From: Orychophragmus violaceus
Lineage: Eukaryota; Streptophyta; Magnoliopsida; Brassicales; Brassicaceae
Assembly (NCBI GenBank): GCA_030180135.1
Contig: CM058233.1
Coordinates: 25,577,615 to 25,641,614, forward strand
Length of the DNA: 64,000 nt
Reading direction: 5' to 3'
In this document: piece after piece, positions 43,376 through 54,249 of the stretch
Position numbering within the stretch: position 1 is the stretch's first letter
Layout of the letters: each line of letters opens with the position of its first letter
Notes under the pieces: generated by a model
Told to the model about the DNA's origin: nothing
The model's input: only the letters and a program-made list of their open reading frames with translations
Database searches by the model: none
Made by a program: the position numbers and the translations under genes

Positions 43376-43824
43376 ATATGATTAAACCTATTATTAAATT
43401 TTAATTTTATTTTAAAGAAATATGATAAATTTAAATATAGTAATTTAAAAGCATAAATATAAATGCATAATTTAAATGCTTAATTAAAAAAGGAAAGTAA
43501 AATACGATCGGAGGAGACATAGTCTACCATGTGATAATGATCGTGGAGGTATAGCCTACCATAACGATAATATTGATTAAGGAGGAGGCTTAACTTATCT
43601 CTCCATAAATATGATCAGAGCAGACATAGTCTACCATGTCATCATGATCGTGCAGGCATAGTCTACCATAACGATCGGTTCGGAGAAGGCAACGCATATC
43701 TTTTCGAAAATAATATATGAATGGAATATAAAAGACCTAATATTTTTTGTAAAATAAATTGATCATAATTAAACCTCACATTTTTGGTATATGAATGGAT
43801 CGAGAGACAGTTGTTCTGATAACG
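43376..43824 (-). other. C3 leader and primer-site region
   Basis: Non-coding, with a duplicated 'gtctaccatg...atcatgatcg' block (43500-43680). It ends in a sequence reading CGTTATCAGAACAACTG on the minus strand, a primer site related to the Met-type family. It abuts the LTR. Confidence 0.55.
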
Positions 43825-43981
43825 TGTTATTAATTTATTATTGTAATATATGATATATGTGTTTTATATATGTGTATTTATCTTATTATCATATAATATT
43901 ATTGAAAGAGATATGATGGGTGGTGGTATTGGTACGAGAGAAAGATGATAGAAAGTTGTAGTAGTGTATCTCTTTTATTAT
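43825..43981 (-). repeat. C3 5' LTR, left piece (split by C2)
   Basis: Begins TGTTATTAATTT after the primer site and is cut at 43981 by the C2 insertion. The remainder lies at 55701-55851, ending ATTATCTAACA. The joined LTR would be about 308 bp. Confidence 0.7.
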
Positions 43982-44470
43982 TGTTAGCTTTTGAGAGATT
44001 AAGCTTGAGAGATTAGAGAGATGAGAGAGTTTGAGCAAGAGAGAATGAGGAGAATATTTTCCCAACATCTATTTTCATTCATTGGTGGCTACAAGACATT
44101 TAAAGGGATACAAAGAGAACAAAGTCTAGACCTAGTTTGATAAAAGACAAAATAGACAGCCTGTCTCCCTCGTTCTATTCTATTTGAAAACTGTAGTATA
44201 GAATAGAATCGTTCATGACATCGACGCTGACATCGTTAATATCGCTGACATCAACGCTGACATCGTAGATGTCACATAGTCCTTACTTCGCTCCAGTATT
44301 CATGTCGCCGACACCTTCGGTGACACACATAGGTCAGAATACTCTTCAGCATCAATGTCACCGATATCATCGGTGACACATATAGATCAGAATTCTCTTC
44401 AGCATCCATGTCGCCTACATCGTCGGTGACACATATAATCTAGACTTTGCACATTGATACTCCATGATCA
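43982..44470 (-). repeat. C2 3' LTR
   Basis: 489 bp, TGTTAG to TGATCA on the plus strand. It contains three tandem 53-bp units, each with an inverted repeat (44303-44325, 44356-44378 and 44409-44431). The right LTR has two such units. Confidence 0.9.
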
Positions 44471-44487
44471 ATACTCCCCCCTCAAGT
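44471..44487 (-). promoter_or_regulatory. C2 polypurine tract
   Basis: The minus strand reads CTTGAGGGGGGAGTAT directly before the 3' LTR. Confidence 0.85.
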
Positions 44488-44624
44488 TCAGACTTTGGAA
44501 TCACCCTAAATACTGAACTTGGAATGATCATGGCAACACCTCGTTAAAACCTTGATATGGAAAACCAATTGGGACAAAAGCACATCAAGGGAAAATAGTA
44601 TGCTGCACATGAATCAGGGAAGTT

Positions 44625-45398
44625 CTAATCATGAGTAGGGAGGTCTACAAGTCCTAGTTTGCTAAAGATATGATCGCAAACTTTGAGACTTGCAGCCTTG
44701 GTGAAGATGTCTTCTAATTGATCTTCACTTCTTGTATAACAGGGTAGGATGATTCCATCTTCAATCTTCTCCCTGGTCTTGTGACAATCAATCTCAATGT
44801 GTTTAGTCTTTTCATGGAACACAAAGGTTGTGGCTATATGGATTGCAGCCTGATTGTCACAATGAAAGGTAATGGGACCTGATTGCTCAATTCCGAAGTC
44901 CTTAAGTAGAGCCTTCGGCCAAGTTAACTCGCTTGTGAGCTTCATCATTGCTCTATGCTCAGCTTCAGCACTTGAGCAGGAAACAACCTTCTGATTCTTA
45001 GTCTTCCAAGTCACTAAGTTCCCACCAATGAAGATGCAATAACCGGTTGTGGATCTCCTATCACTCTTGTCACCAGCCCAATCTGCATCACAATATCCAA
45101 CAATCTCAGTGATATCATTCTTACCCATCCAAATGCCTTGTCCTTGAGAGCCTTTGAGATATCTAAGTATCCTTTCTATCATGCTCCAGTGGTAGACAGT
45201 AGGTGTTTTCATGTGTTGGCTTACTTGATTCACAGCAAAACAAAGGTCTGGTCTAGTGAGTGTAAGGTAGATGAGCTTCCCAACCATTCTTCTGTATAGG
45301 GACACATCCCTGAACTTCTCATTATCTGATTTCTCCCCCTTTCTATTGACTTGGTAGCCATATTCAAGAGGATTTTTACCTATCTTGCTGTCTTGCAT
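44625..45398 (-). pseudogene. pol: C2 RT C-terminal part and RNase H
   Basis: An open 257-codon stretch with RRMVGKLIYLTLTRPDLCFA, GYCDADWAGDKSDRRSTTGY, CSSAEAEHRAMM and FHCDNQAAIHIA. These are the full set of Copia RNase H acidic residues. It ends LGLVDLPTHD, stop. The upstream frame is broken at about 45400. Confidence 0.88.
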
Positions 45399-45490
45399 TC
45401 ATGTTTCTGTCAACAAGTCCTTCACATACTTCCTTTGAGATAAAAACAGGCCATCTTGAAATCGGCACACTTCAATTCCCAAGAAGCATT

Positions 45491-45977
45491 TCAACTCACC
45501 AAGATCCTTGATATCAAATGAACTCTAGAGAAATGCTTTGGTACCACAACAACGCCTGAATAGCTCTGAAGAGTGAACAAGGTATGGTCAGATTGGGACT
45601 TCCTGAACCCATGATTCATAAGAGTGTGACTCAACTTTTGATACCACGCCCTTGGAGACTGTTTCAAACCATATATAGCTCTTCTCAACCTCAACACTTC
45701 CCCTGGTTTACAAAGGTGTTCAAGACCTGGTGGTGGAGTTATGTAAACCTCTTCCTCAAGCTCTCCTTGAAGGAAAGCATTTTTGACATCCATCTGCCAT
45801 AGATCCCATGAAAGGTTGGTGGCTAAGGAGGGAGTGACCCTTACAGTGTGAAGCTTAGCTATTGGTGAAAATGTATCAGTGTAGTCTTCTCCAGAAGTCT
45901 GAGTGAATCCTCTAGCAACCAATCTTGCCTTGTACCTCTCTATATCCCCATTGCTCTTATACTTGATTGTGAATAAC
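45491..45977 (-). pseudogene. pol: C2 RT N-terminal part
   Basis: Reads YKARLVARGFTQTSGEDY, WQMDVKNAFLQGELEEEVY and LRRAIYGLKQSPRAWYQKL. The segment that should hold YVDD (45490-45530) is replaced by a short deletion-scrambled stretch, so RT is inactive. Its 5' side is cut by A2 at 45977. Confidence 0.87.
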
Positions 45978-47138
45978 TGATATACCATGGATTTTAGGGC
46001 TTTTAACCATGGTATATGTCTTATTTATCGAGTCTTTTACTATGTTTTAGAGTCTTTTCAGGTGTTTATTAGGTACATGCACGTTTGGAGCGGAATTGAA
46101 GATAATGGAGCATTTTGGAGCATTTGGCCGAGAGAAAAGAAGTCACTGCCCATATTTGACAGTTGTGTCGATCGACACACAATAGGCATCGATCGATGCA
46201 CAACGTGACCAGACATTCTCGCGAAAGTTAATGAAGAATGTGGAAATTGCATTAAAGCCCAGAAGTTCCTGATATTTGCAAAAAAGCTCCAATTCGTGTT
46301 TTAGCTATATAATTAGGTTTTACGGCCATTTGTTAGGCTAAGCTTTTCTTAGAGAGAGTTTAGGATATTTTAGGGGCTGGTTTTGTTCTCGAAAGAGACT
46401 TGATTTCGAACCCCTGTTCTTATTCCCTTGATTATTCTATGATATCTATTTTGACTATGTTTTCTGTTATGATTGCTATGTCTGAGTAGATCTCTTGTTA
46501 GGTTAGTGATTCTCATTAGGGATTTGAAAGAATGTTAGAATAACTAATTTATTTAGATTCACCATCTAATTCTTCATCTAATATGTTCTCAAAGCTTAAT
46601 CTGAACTGGCCATTTAGATTATTGATTTTAGGTTGATTTACACAACGACAGTTGGTTAATTAACTAGATCTGAATTAGGTGGGTAATTTATCTATTCGCA
46701 AAGAAATTTGGTTTAGAAAAATTGTGAACGAACGAACTTGGAATTAATGCATGTTTAGAACTCTAGGATTCGCAACGAAAGTTGGTTTGCTAAGTTGTTA
46801 GATATAGATAATTATCGCAGCGAAATCTGGTTAGTTTTACCTTCGTGATTCTAGTTCAAGAACGCTATAGATTGAATCCTGATTGTTTGTTAATCTGATT
46901 TCCTGATATCCTGAGAACTCCCGAAACCTGACGCCTTCGTTAATTGCTTACACCCATCTCGCTTGGTCCGTTTACTTGCTACTTAGTTTACTATTTTACA
47001 ATCTGCTTCGCTTAGCTTAATCCGAACTACTTATAATCTATCGTGTGACCGGAGTCCTTGTGGATTCGATACCCTAAGTACTACATCTGCGTCACTGTTC
47101 GCTTGCAGTTAGAATAGGGATTAATTCTTGACCTATCA
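45978..47138 (+). repeat. A2 5' LTR
   Basis: Starts TGATATACCATGG and ends CTATCA. A motif pair TGTCGATCGACA and CATCGATCGATG lies at 46166-46177 and 46187-46198. Confidence 0.92.
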
Positions 47139-47144
47139 AGTTTT

Positions 47145-47162
47145 TGGCGCCGTTGCCGGGGA
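47145..47162 (+). promoter_or_regulatory. A2 primer binding site, tRNA-Asp type
   Basis: TGGCGCCGTTGCCGGGGA, identical to that of A1. Confidence 0.9.
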
Positions 47163-47362
47163 CTCTTTGAGTTCGCCGATAGATTCAGTATTAGGATTTA
47201 GAATAAGCATTTTTTATTTTATTTTTTTCTAGTTTACTTACGATTTTGTTTCTTTGGTGTTGCAGGAATCGCACTGCATCGATCGACGCATACCTTGCAT
47301 CGATCGACACAAGGCGAAACCAGTGATACCGAGAGTTTGAGCACTTAACGGGTTTCACTCTA

Positions 47363-47911
47363 ATGGAACCTGTGATTCTGATTCGCGGTGAACACGGCAT
47401 TTTACGAGACCAAGAGGGTCATATATGCAACGCAAAGGGTCAGAAACTGGATGGGGAAGGAAACCCCGTCCTACCAGAGTATTATGCATTGGTTGGGCAG
47501 GTAGCTGAGATGAGAGACAAGATTGAGTCTATCCACAGCATCCTACTTGGGAAGAGACAAATCCGAGCTAATGCAGTAGCTGAAGAGTTTGCAGAGGTGA
47601 ATTATATAGCTGGAACTGACTATCATGGACAGACATATGGAAATCAGCAGAGACAAAGTTCTAGTTATGCTCCGAGATCGAGATATTATGGTTATTCATC
47701 TCACCAAGCACCACCTGCACCCACACATAAGAGCAGATTGGAAGTCATGATGGAACAGTGTCTTGAGGGACAACAACAGACCACTGTGTCTTTCAACTCG
47801 AAGTTTGAGACCTTGTACACTGATTTGAATGGGAAGTTTGAGTCCTTGAACTTCAAATTTCAAATTTTGGATCAAATTGAGGCTGCTGGATACACAAGTG
47901 GATCAAATTGA
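47363..47911 (+). pseudogene. gag: A2 gag, internally deleted
   Basis: The N-terminus (IRGEHGILRDQEGHICNAKG) is followed directly by the C-terminal part (ESIHSILLGKRQIRANAVAE, SRLEVMMEQCLEGQQQT). The capsid core seen in A1 (RPDEFYANR to LWYQSALDA) is missing. A 31-bp tandem duplication at 47879-47940 shifts the frame and ends it at 47911. Confidence 0.8.
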
Positions 47912-48942
47912 GGCTGCTGGATACACAAGTGGATCAAATTTCAAATTTTGCCAAAGAGAAGAATGCTCAGAAAGCTCATGTCCACGCCATCTCAAATCAG
48001 GTTGACCATAGGCTGGATCAGGGATCATATCTTGAAGTTAAGGCTATGGAAATTGTGGAAAACAGAGAAGAATTCGAAACTGAAATCCCTGAGTTTGAGA
48101 GCTTCGACGGACCAGACTCAACGGAGATTGACATTGATCTTTTGGTAAAATCCATCAGTGCCGATCAACCCACTTTCAGTGTCGTGGACACCCACATCAG
48201 AGCTTGGAAGGTTCAGATTGATAATGGACAAAGCCAAGGAGAGAAATTTGAGTTTAAGACTGCAGAACTTGTGGAAGAAGCTGAAGAACCCGAGACTGAA
48301 GCTGGAACTCAAGATGAATTATATGCATCGATCGTTGCACCAAGTGCGTCGACCGTTGCATACCATGAAAAATCAGCCTCACTTGTCTCTCGTGGAATTG
48401 TTAAGGAAAGAGTCTACAAACCTCCAATACCATTCCCAAAAGTTCCTATAAGGTCTAAACATAGGCAAGATGTAGACAAGTACATGGTAGTGGTGGATAA
48501 GGAGTTGATTGAAGCCCCACCAGCTAAAACTTCGCGAGTTCATCCCTGTTTGTTGAGAAATGCAAGGAAGATGGTCTCCACTAATGGTCATGTGAAAGAT
48601 AAAGTTCAGATTGGTGGAATTACAACGTTTGGTAGTAGAGAAAAGAAGAAGGTGGTTCCTCAGGAATCTACTCTAACATCTTTAGAATCCAAAACTGCTC
48701 ATATGCGAAAAGCTCCGAACATCAGATCTCCACCAAAGCAAAGGTATGCGCCTTCTAAACTTAAACCTCCTGACTTCATTGCTGTGAATGCAGGGAAACG
48801 CTCTATACCACCCAAGTTTTACTCCTGCCCTGAATTTCTTACTACGTTCCTTGGACGATCTCATGGTAATACTGCTTACACACCGCAATGGATGATAAGG
48901 CATTCACAGAGACATTCCAAGTCTCTGTTAAAACCCCCATGA
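47908..48942 (+). pseudogene. A2 gag C-terminus and gag-pol linker frame
   Basis: This long open frame continues the gag tail after the 31-bp duplication (LLDTQVDQISNFAKEKNAQK). It then crosses an acidic linker like the one before the A1 protease, including VYKPPIPFPKVPIRSKHRQD, the counterpart of the A1 VYKPKVPFPRNPKQ stretch. After that it enters a basic region that I do not recognise (KPPDFIAVNAGKRSIPPKFY, ending SKSLLKPP). Protease and RT do not follow. The frame may be a deletion product. A 344-codon open frame in a decayed element is unusual. Confidence 0.6.
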
Positions 48943-48989
48943 GTCTGATCTCTTCCAATAGTCAAGCTAATGACTTAAAACAAAAGCTG

Positions 48990-49007
48990 AGTGGGAGGCA
49001 ACCCACT
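48990..49007 (+). promoter_or_regulatory. Conserved post-pol hairpin, A2 copy
   Basis: The same AGTGGG-AGGCAA-CCCACT stem-loop as in A1 at 19561, with 'gtcaagcta' about 30 bp upstream in both. Confidence 0.6.
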
Positions 49008-49795
49008 GATAGGTTTTAGAGTTTTTCTTTCTTATTTTCGGTGTTTTTCTTAGGATTTCACGTTTTTATTTTGTTTTTGCTAAGTTTTTAATACAGAACA
49101 CTGTCTGGAGATGTGTGACGATCGTTTCTACATGTGCAACGGTCGTTGCAGGGAGATATGACGAAGAGATAGGATCGCCTTGTGACGATCGTTGCTGACC
49201 TGTGCAACGGTCGTTGCAAATGGTTTAAATTGAAAAATTAAGGTACGCATGCTAAACCGGAATCAATTCGGTTCACTAGCAACGATCGTTGCTCGTCTGC
49301 AACGATCGTTGCACCCACGACCAGGTAAGTGCCTAAAACCCTTTTCTCTTCTCTTCTTCTCCACTTCGCCGTCCGTACACACAAATATCCTATCACCTAA
49401 ATCACTCATTTCTTCATCATTTTTGTTGATTCAAAGTGCTATTCTCCTTGTTTTTACACGCTCTATCTATTTCTCTAACTCATTTGAAGCAAATCCGATG
49501 TAATTTGTCTCAATTTTATCATTTTCGGATTTGATTTTAGGGTTTCAGAATTTGAGATTTTAAGCTTTAAAATGATGATTCCATGCTGCTATAGACTTGA
49601 TTTAGGTTGATTAGTGATGGATGCATGCTGTTTATGGGTTTGTTGGACGAATTTTGGCACGAATTAAAGATTGATTTGCGACTGTAAAATCGCTTTGCAA
49701 CGATCGTCGCACTTGTGCAACGGTCGTTGCACTGCGATTTCACAGGATATTCAACGTAACTAACAGGGCCTCATTTCTTGTGTCTTTGATTTCAG
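49008..49795 (+). other. A2 spacer before ORF-1, with palindrome pairs and splice-acceptor-like end
   Basis: No gene. It contains eight palindromes of the CAACGATCGTTG type in four pairs (49116-49148, 49182-49215, 49280-49311 and 49698-49729). It ends with CTAAC (49760-49764), a pyrimidine-rich run and TTTCAG directly before the ORF-1 ATG. Confidence 0.65.
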
Positions 49796-51304
49796 ATGGC
49801 ACCGAGGAAGAGACGGAATGTGCCTGCCGATGATGAACCACCTGCCGACTGGTTCGTACGCACATCGCCTATGCCTGCTCCTTACACTGGCGAGATTGGT
49901 AAGATGCGTTTCCCTTGGCCGAAAGCAGAACAGGACAAGATTCCTGTGACTAGAGTATGGGCTAATGATGCTAAGACAGAGACTGAGAGTGATGCATGTT
50001 TGGAGAGACCAGTTTCTGAGAGTTGGGACGATTATGACACACTGTTCTACAACGCGTGGCATGACATGACTCTAAAGCCTACGCGATTTGCCGACTACCA
50101 GACCTGTCGGATGCTTGGGATTGACAGTCAGGTGCTAGAGGTTACGCGACAGATAGGGTTAGGGACGATGCCGATGAGGAGTTATGATCTTTATCCGGAC
50201 TTGGTGCGACAGCTGTTGTCCACTTGTAGAGTCTATTACACGGATCCTGTTCTCAGGAAAGCTTGAGAGGGCACATTCATGTTCATGTGCGACGGACACA
50301 GGTATCGGATTAGCATTCGTGATCTCTGCAGGATCTATGGCTTTAATGATCAGGCCACTCATTGCTCTCTGGTTAGAGAGTGGGATACCGAGAGCTGTCA
50401 GTTTTTCTGGGACCACATTGGTTGTGAGGTTTATAACTCACGCCATACGAAGCATATACAGTTGCGCCATCCGGTCCTGCGGTATGTGGGGCACATTTTG
50501 GGATACACTCTCCTTTGCAAGCATGAAGTGAACAAGCAAAGGAAGCTGGAGTTGCAGTTATTGTACACTGGAGTGAGTCACCTGTTCGAGGAGACACCTT
50601 TGCAAGATCCAGGTCCCCAGCTGAATTTGGGAGCAGTTTTTGCAGACCATTTGTGCGAGCTGAAGACTAAACCATTTTTTAGGAAGAAGACTGAGTCCGT
50701 GGGAAGTTTACTTACTTCCATCTTCCAGCATTTCAGGATCCCCACTGCTGGGAGAGAGTGCGTCACCAAGAGGCTGTGGATGGATTATGGTCACTTGAAG
50801 AACATTACGTGGATGAAGGACGAGAAGCTTTGGGTCTATCACGATGCAGATGCAGATGAGTGGTGTGTGAAGCTTCCTACTGCTGAGCTTACTAGAGTCG
50901 ATACCTTGGAGGCCTTGCGCTTTGAGCCTCCTGGGAACCTGAGACGCGGCGTTCCTAAGATGGCTCACCCTCTAGGAGCTTCTTCTTCTTCTGCACCGGG
51001 GCCATCTGCTCAGAGTTTTGCTTCTACTCCTGCATCCGCGGTTCCTGCTGCTACTGCTACACAGGACATTGGTCCTTATCCAGTTACATCGGCACCTTTG
51101 GGAGAGATGTCTGAGACTGAGTGGAGAGAGCGTCAGGATGGGATACTGAAGACTATCTGAGAGTGGATGCGTGGCTGCACTTGCAGGAGACAGCCACAGG
51201 TTCATCAGCCTGTTCCTTCACGCCGACGTCGGCAGCGCTCTCCAACTCATGTTCTTTCGAGTGGTATTGAAGGCATGGAAGGCGATGATGATGAGAGTGA
51301 TTGA
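49796..51304 (+). pseudogene. A2 ATHILA ORF-1 protein gene, two in-frame TGA codons
   Basis: The protein starts MAPRKRRNVPADDEPPADWF. It includes YDTLFYNAWHDMTLKPTRFA, RVYYTDPVLRKA, RISIRDLCRIYGFNDQ, NSRHTKHIQLRHPVLRYVG and YGHLKNITWMKD. This pattern matches the plant family known as ATHILA ORF-1, of unknown function, sometimes discussed as env-like because of its position after pol. A Ser/Ala/Pro-rich tail follows, then RRRRQRSPT and an acidic end GMEGDDDESD. Two TGA codons (50264-50266 and 51158-51160) interrupt an otherwise open 503-codon frame; both fit CGA to TGA change. I see no clear signal peptide or transmembrane segment, so an envelope role is not supported by sequence. Confidence 0.8.
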
Positions 51305-51549
51305 GTATTGGCATTTCCAGACATCGGTTCTGTGTTTGCTTATTTCTTCTTTTTTTTGCACTTTTCTTATGATTCCTTAGGATGCTTATATTTTTGGATG
51401 ATATGCTTGCATTTGAACTATCCGTTGCGTTGATTTTGCTTGTCTACATTGATTTTCAGCTTTCAGGTTCGAAATTTGAGAATTTCTCACGGACTAACCT
51501 GCTGACTTGCTGACTGATCCGAAAAATCGCAGTGCGTCGATCGACACAA
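51305..51549 (+). other. A2 3' non-coding remnant
   Basis: Short untranslated sequence with one palindrome (GTCGATCGAC at about 51536-51545), joined directly to the middle of an LTR. The polypurine tract and the first ~430 bp of the 3' LTR are missing. Confidence 0.6.
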
Positions 51550-52270
51550 CCTTGTTCCCTTGATTATTTTATGATATCTATTTTGACTATGTTTTCTGTT
51601 ATGATTGCTATGTCTGAGTAGATCTCTTGTTAGGTTAGGGATTCTCATTAGGGATTTGAAGGAATGTTAGAATAACTAATTTATATAGATTCACCATCTA
51701 ATTCTTCATCTAATCTGTTCTCAAAGCTTAATCTGAACTGGCCATTTAGATTATTGATTTTAGGTTGATTTACACAACGACAGTTGGTTAATTAACTAGA
51801 TCTGAATTAGGTGGGCAATTTATCTATTCGCAAAGAAATTTGGTTTAGAGAAATTGTGAACGAACGAACTTGGAATTAATGCATGTTTAGAACTCTAGGA
51901 TTCGCAACGAAAGTTGGTTTGCTAAGTTGTTAGATATAGATAATTATCGCAACGAAAGCTTGTTAGTTTTACCTTCGTGATTCTAGTTCAGGAACGCTAC
52001 GGATTGAATCCTGATTGTTTGTTAATCTGATTTCCTGATATCCTGAGATCTCCCGAAACCTGACGTCTTCGTTAATTGCTTACGCCCATCTCGCTTGATC
52101 CATTTACTTGTTACTTAGTTTACTATTTTACAATCTGCTTCGCTTAGCTTAATCCGAACTACTTATAATCTATCGTGTGACCGGAGTCCTTGTGGATTTG
52201 ATACCCTAAGTACTACATCTGCATCACTGTGCACTTGCAGTTAGAATAGGGATTAATTCTTGACCTATCA
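51550..52270 (+). repeat. A2 3' LTR, truncated
   Basis: Matches 46418-47138 from 'tgttcccttgattatt' to 'gacctatca'. The left end was lost by deletion. Confidence 0.85.
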
Positions 52271-52271
52271 A

Positions 52272-52987
52272 TACCCATTTGGAGCTGACAGCCTTCTTTC
52301 CTTTTGGTAAAGACTCCACATTCCTAGTGTGGTTCCTTTCCATACCCTCTTTCTCATCAATCACAACATCCATCCACTCCTTGGTGTCTTTGGCCTCTTC
52401 ATAGGTTTTATGAACATGATTCATTTCTATCTTCCCAAGAAAAGCGCAATGACTTGATGGCAACAATTGAATAGAACACACAAACTGGTTAGGATGAGCA
52501 ATAGCCTGATTGTTGAAGTAGAATCTTTTGTTGATCCAGATTGATAGATCTTTCTTTTCTCTAGTGCTTCTTCTGAGTTGTTGGACCGGTTGAGGAGCTT
52601 CCTCTACACCCATATCTTCTTCTTCATGATGAATAGTCTCCCCTTCATTCATATTCAAGTTGTCTTGATCTTGATTCTGAGGTAGAACTTCCTCTTGAGT
52701 CTGAGTGGGTTCTTGATTAGCTGTCACTGGTACTTCTTCATACAACTCTTCTTGATGACTTCTTGTTTCTGTTTCCTCTTGTCTTGGTACCTTAGGAGAG
52801 TCATTCCCCAAATGATCCAAGAGAAACCTCAGGCTTGTAGAAAGGTCAGAGGGTGATCTTGATAGGTCTTTTATCCTTCCCAATCTCTATTTTCAAAATA
52901 GTTTTTCCCTTCTATGAACTTGACATCCCTAGAGACATAGGTGGGGTTTTTGATTGGATCATAGCATTTGTACCCCTTCTGGGTAGT
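52272..52987 (-). pseudogene. pol: C2 integrase-RT linker
   Basis: The minus strand reads an acidic Gln/Glu-rich linker (ETRSHQEELYEEVPVTANQE), LRRSTREKKDL (the conserved R-R-S-x-R box) and the start of RT (EWMDVVIDEKEGMERNHTRN, SKWV). It ends at the A2 junction. Confidence 0.82.
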
Positions 52988-53379
52988 TTAGTATCCAAGG
53001 AACATGAACTTGATGCTTTTAGCCTCTAGCTTATTTCTTTGATCACCTGAAATATGGACAAAACACATACACCCAAACACACGTAAGTGTTCAATAAAGG
53101 GTTGAGTTTTGTTTAGTACCTCAAATGGTGAGATGTCTTGTAGAACTTTGGTTGGAATCCTATTGATTAGATAGCAAGCTACTAAGATCGCATCTCCCCA
53201 AAATATTTGAGGCACATTTGCATGAAACATCATGGATCTAGCAACCTCCAGATGTCTGTTCTTTCTCTCAGCCGCTCCATTTTGTTGGGGCGTATGTGGA
53301 CAGCTTGTTTGATGTAGGATTCCATGTTTTTCAGATTAGTTTTGAATCTTTGACTTGTGTACTCTCCTCCATTAGCTGA
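52988..53379 (-). pseudogene. pol: C2 integrase C-terminal half
   Basis: Reads HTPQQNGAAERKNRHLEVAR (with the catalytic Glu), FWGDAILVACYLINRIPTKV and FGCMCFVHISGDQRNKLE. Stops at about 52986 and 53378 bound it. Confidence 0.85.
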
Positions 53380-54246
53380 TCAAAACACTTTGATCTTGGC
53401 ATTAAACTGATTAGTGATATAATTTTGAAAGTGAATGAATGCTTCATAAACTCTATCTTTAGATGGAAGCAAGGTAACCCAAGTATATTTTGTTTTTTCA
53501 TCTATGAATGTCACAAAATACTTGTTCCTATCCCTAGTAAGACATGGTGAAGTCCAAACATCAGAATGCCCTAGATCAAAGCAGTTTTTATAGATAGTAG
53601 TAGATTTAAGGAGGCTTGTTCTACAATGTTTTCCCAAAATACAAGCTTCGCAAGTTGAATGATCAAAGATACCATTAGGCAACATCAAGTTCAGAGCTCT
53701 AGCATGAGGATGACCTAGTCTAGCATGCCACAAAGAGTTTTGATTAACAAGAAAACAAGAATTGAAATCTAAGAAATCCGAATTGCTTGGAGTGATGTCT
53801 TCAAGGAGATAAAGCTCATCTTGTGTTTCACCTCTGCCAAGTAATTTTCCATTCTTAATATCCTGAAAGCAAACCTCATTAGGCCCAAAAACAACATTGC
53901 AATTCAAGTCTTTAGTGATCCTCTTAACAGATAACATGTTGGATTTAAACTTAGTCACAAAGAATGCATCACTATCCTTATTAAACAATCTTAACTTTCA
54001 TGTTCCTACAATGGGAATACCTTGACCATCAGCAATAGTTAATCTACCTAGGGCCGGTTTAATGTCTTTTAAAAACTTAGCATCACTAATCATATGGTGA
54101 GAAGCTCCTGAGTCTACTATCCTTTTATGACCAGATAGTGCAAGTAATTTATGAGACAAGAGTGTGATACCAGAGAGGTTAGAGGCATAAGCCTTGATGA
54201 GATCCTCCAGATCACTCCTCCTCACATACTCAGTGTTAATGAACAA
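53380..54246 (-). pseudogene. pol: C2 protease, pre-integrase and integrase N-terminal half
   Basis: The protease active site is intact (HKRIVDSGASHHMISD). SLWHARLGHPHARALNLMLP is followed by CEACILGKHCRTSLLKS, the His-Cys zinc region. LGHSDVWTSP contains the first catalytic Asp of integrase. One stop lies near 53997. Overall identity to a standard Copia polyprotein is clear. Confidence 0.87.
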
Positions 54247-54249
54247 GGC

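Larger units (their letters stand above)
45978..52270 (+). mobile_element. A2: Athila-like element lacking pol, nested in C2 RT
   Basis: The 5' LTR is 45978-47138. The 3' LTR is truncated at its left and spans about 51550-52270. The TSD is ATAAC (45973-45977) against ATACC (52271-52275), one mismatch. The order is LTR, tRNA-Asp primer site, shortened gag and a spacer frame, post-pol hairpin, ATHILA ORF-1, and LTR. Protease, RT and integrase are absent. By eye, about two dozen differences in 715 bp separate the shared LTR parts, so A2 is much older than C1. Confidence 0.9.

Noticed and set aside
49796..51304. Calling ORF-1 an envelope glycoprotein
   Set aside because: Position after pol is env-like, but no signal peptide, glycoprotein cleavage site or transmembrane helix can be seen.
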